Source: Chamaesiphon sp.
Lineage (GTDB): Bacteria > Cyanobacteriota > Cyanobacteriia > Cyanobacteriales > Chamaesiphonaceae
NCBI GenBank assembly: GCA_020059425.1
Contig: JAGVCD010000357.1
Span: forward strand, 1 to 5,646
Length of the DNA: 5,646 bases
Direction: 5' to 3'
Part shown: piece by piece, positions 4,625 through 5,646 of the stretch
Position numbering within the stretch: the first letter of the stretch is position 1
How the letters are laid out: each line of letters opens with the position of its first letter
Made by a program: the position numbers and the translations under genes
Notes under the pieces: generated by a model
Seen by the model: only the letters and a program-made list of their open reading frames with translations
What the model was told of the DNA's origin: nothing
Database searches by the model: none

Positions 4625-5646
4625 ATGCAACCAGTTATAGTGATAAAAATAGGGACTTCGAGCCTGACCCGTCCTGATGGTAAACTGGCCTTAGCAACTA
4701 TTGCAGCTTTAATTGAGACTATCGCTGATTTAAAATTCAAAGGATATTTAGTAATATTAGTGTCCTCTGGTGCTGTAGGCGTGGGCTGCACAAGGCTAAA
4801 TCTTATTACTAAACCCAAATCAATTGCCCTGAAGCAAGCAGCAGCTGCCGTTGGCCAAGGTCGCCTGATTCGAGTGTACGATGACTTGTTTAGTCAATAT
4901 GGTTTACCAGTTGCCCAAATTTTGCTCACCAGAAGCGATTTAGAAAAACACCAAGGTTACAAAAATATCTACAATACCCTTCAAGAACTCCTTAAACTAA
5001 ATGTAGTCCCGATCATTAATGAAAATGACACCGTTGCGGTTGAAGAACTTAAGTTTGGTGATAATGACACCCTTTCAGCACGGGTCGCTAGCTTAGTCGA
5101 AGCTAAATGGCTATTTTTGCTCACCGATGTGGATCACTTATATTCTGATGATCCCAGGCACAATCCCAACGCTCAAACTATATCTGTTGTAGAGTCAATA
5201 GCCGAACTAGAGGTGAAAACTGGTGCTCAAGGATCTCCATGGGGAACCGGAGGCATGGTCACTAAAATTTCAGCTGCTAAAATTGCTGTTAGTGCTGGTG
5301 TGAATACTGTGATTACCAATGGTCAGAATCCCCAAAACATCCCCAAAATTTTAGCAGGGGAATCGATCGGGACATATTTTCCCGCCCAAACAAAAATAGA
5401 AAATTCGAGAAAACGCTGGCTTGCTCACGGTTCTATTCCGATCGGTAAAATTTGCTTAGACCCTGGTGCCGTGCAAGCAATTGTACAACAGGGAAAATCT
5501 CTACTTCCAGCAGGAATTACGAGCATCAGTGGTAATTTTGAAGAATCTGACACAGTTCAGCTTTGCGATAACAACATGCAGGAAATCGCGATCGGCATCG
5601 TCAACTACAGCAGTACCGAACTCCAAAAAATCCAAGGACAAAAGTC
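4625..5646 (+). CDS. proB: Glutamate 5-kinase, 3' end beyond the window
   Basis: Phosphorylates L-glutamate with ATP to gamma-glutamyl phosphate in the cytoplasm, the first and normally proline-inhibited step of proline synthesis. The frame is open from ATG at 4625 to the right edge, giving 340 residues; E. coli ProB is 367, so only about 30 are missing. The amino acid kinase domain covers about 1-255: KIGTSSLT at 8-15, VSSGAVGVG at 46-54, [11 protein letters not shown] at 71-81, the glutamate-binding region [18 protein letters not shown] at 131-148, [14 protein letters not shown] at 165-178, and [15 protein letters not shown] at 207-221. A PUA domain begins near 271 ([20 protein letters not shown]) and is cut by the edge, so this is the two-domain bacterial form. 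The start is set by the conserved N-terminus; an upstream ATG at 4603 is out of frame. A terminator upstream means it has its own promoter. Confidence 0.97.
   Translation, partial: MQPVIVIKIGTSSLTRPDGKLALATIAALIETIADLKFKGYLVILVSSGAVGVGCTRLNLITKPKSIALKQAAAAVGQGRLIRVYDDLFSQYGLPVAQILLTRSDLEKHQGYKNIYNTLQELLKLNVVPIINENDTVAVEELKFGDNDTLSARVASLVEAKWLFLLTDVDHLYSDDPRHNPNAQTISVVESIAELEVKTGAQGSPWGTGGMVTKISAAKIAVSAGVNTVITNGQNPQNIPKILAGESIGTYFPAQTKIENSRKRWLAHGSIPIGKICLDPGAVQAIVQQGKSLLPAGITSISGNFEESDTVQLCDNNMQEIAIGIVNYSSTELQKIQGQK

Noticed and set aside
4603..4677. 24-codon frame starting at ATG 4603, preceding and overlapping proB.
   Set aside because: It is out of frame with proB, has no ribosome binding site, and its protein is not family-like; proB's conserved N-terminus fixes the real start at 4625.
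4573..4818. Minus-strand 81-codon frame across the proB start.
   Set aside because: It is antisense to the conserved N-terminus of proB and resembles no known protein.

Overview
This is a stretch of cyanobacterial chromosome. The divergent psbN/psbH pair (photosystem II), two small proteins of cyanobacterium-centred families (DUF3288 and DUF3727), and at least 13 copies of CGATCG with one full HIP1 octamer GCGATCGC all point to that phylum. Base composition is moderate, with AT-rich spacers. The sequence does not let me name a genus.

Left part, minus strand: a mannose-1-phosphate guanylyltransferase gene (manC) runs off the left edge, with 301 N-terminal residues present. Upstream of it on the same strand lies psbN (43 residues), too short to show up in an ORF scan with a length cutoff. 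The 170-base gap between them holds a long-range inverted repeat that can fold into a branched stem. psbN and psbH diverge from an 87-base spacer in which candidate -10 boxes for both directions overlap.

Middle, plus strand: psbH (66 residues), a strong hairpin without a U-tract, a DUF3288 gene, a 181-base spacer, then a tightly packed run of DUF3727 gene, mltG (septation/peptidoglycan endolytic transglycosylase) and yqeG (HAD phosphatase, probable phosphatidylglycerophosphate phosphatase). Gaps in this run are 48 and 12 bases, with no terminator between genes, so it looks like one transcription unit.

Right part, plus strand: a 332-base AT-rich gap contains a textbook Rho-independent terminator (11-bp perfect stem followed by a U-tract) that closes the yqeG unit. 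Dyad symmetry precedes proB (glutamate 5-kinase, first step of proline synthesis), which runs off the right edge with 340 residues present.

The genes serve envelope sugar supply (GDP-mannose), photosystem II assembly, glycan strand cleavage, probable phospholipid headgroup processing and proline synthesis. This looks like ordinary core genome. I see no mobile element, CRISPR array, defence island, tRNA or rRNA. The points most worth a second look are the duplicated, very acidic DUF3727 protein, the structured non-coding segments around psbN/manC and at 1883-2063, and the leader of proB.
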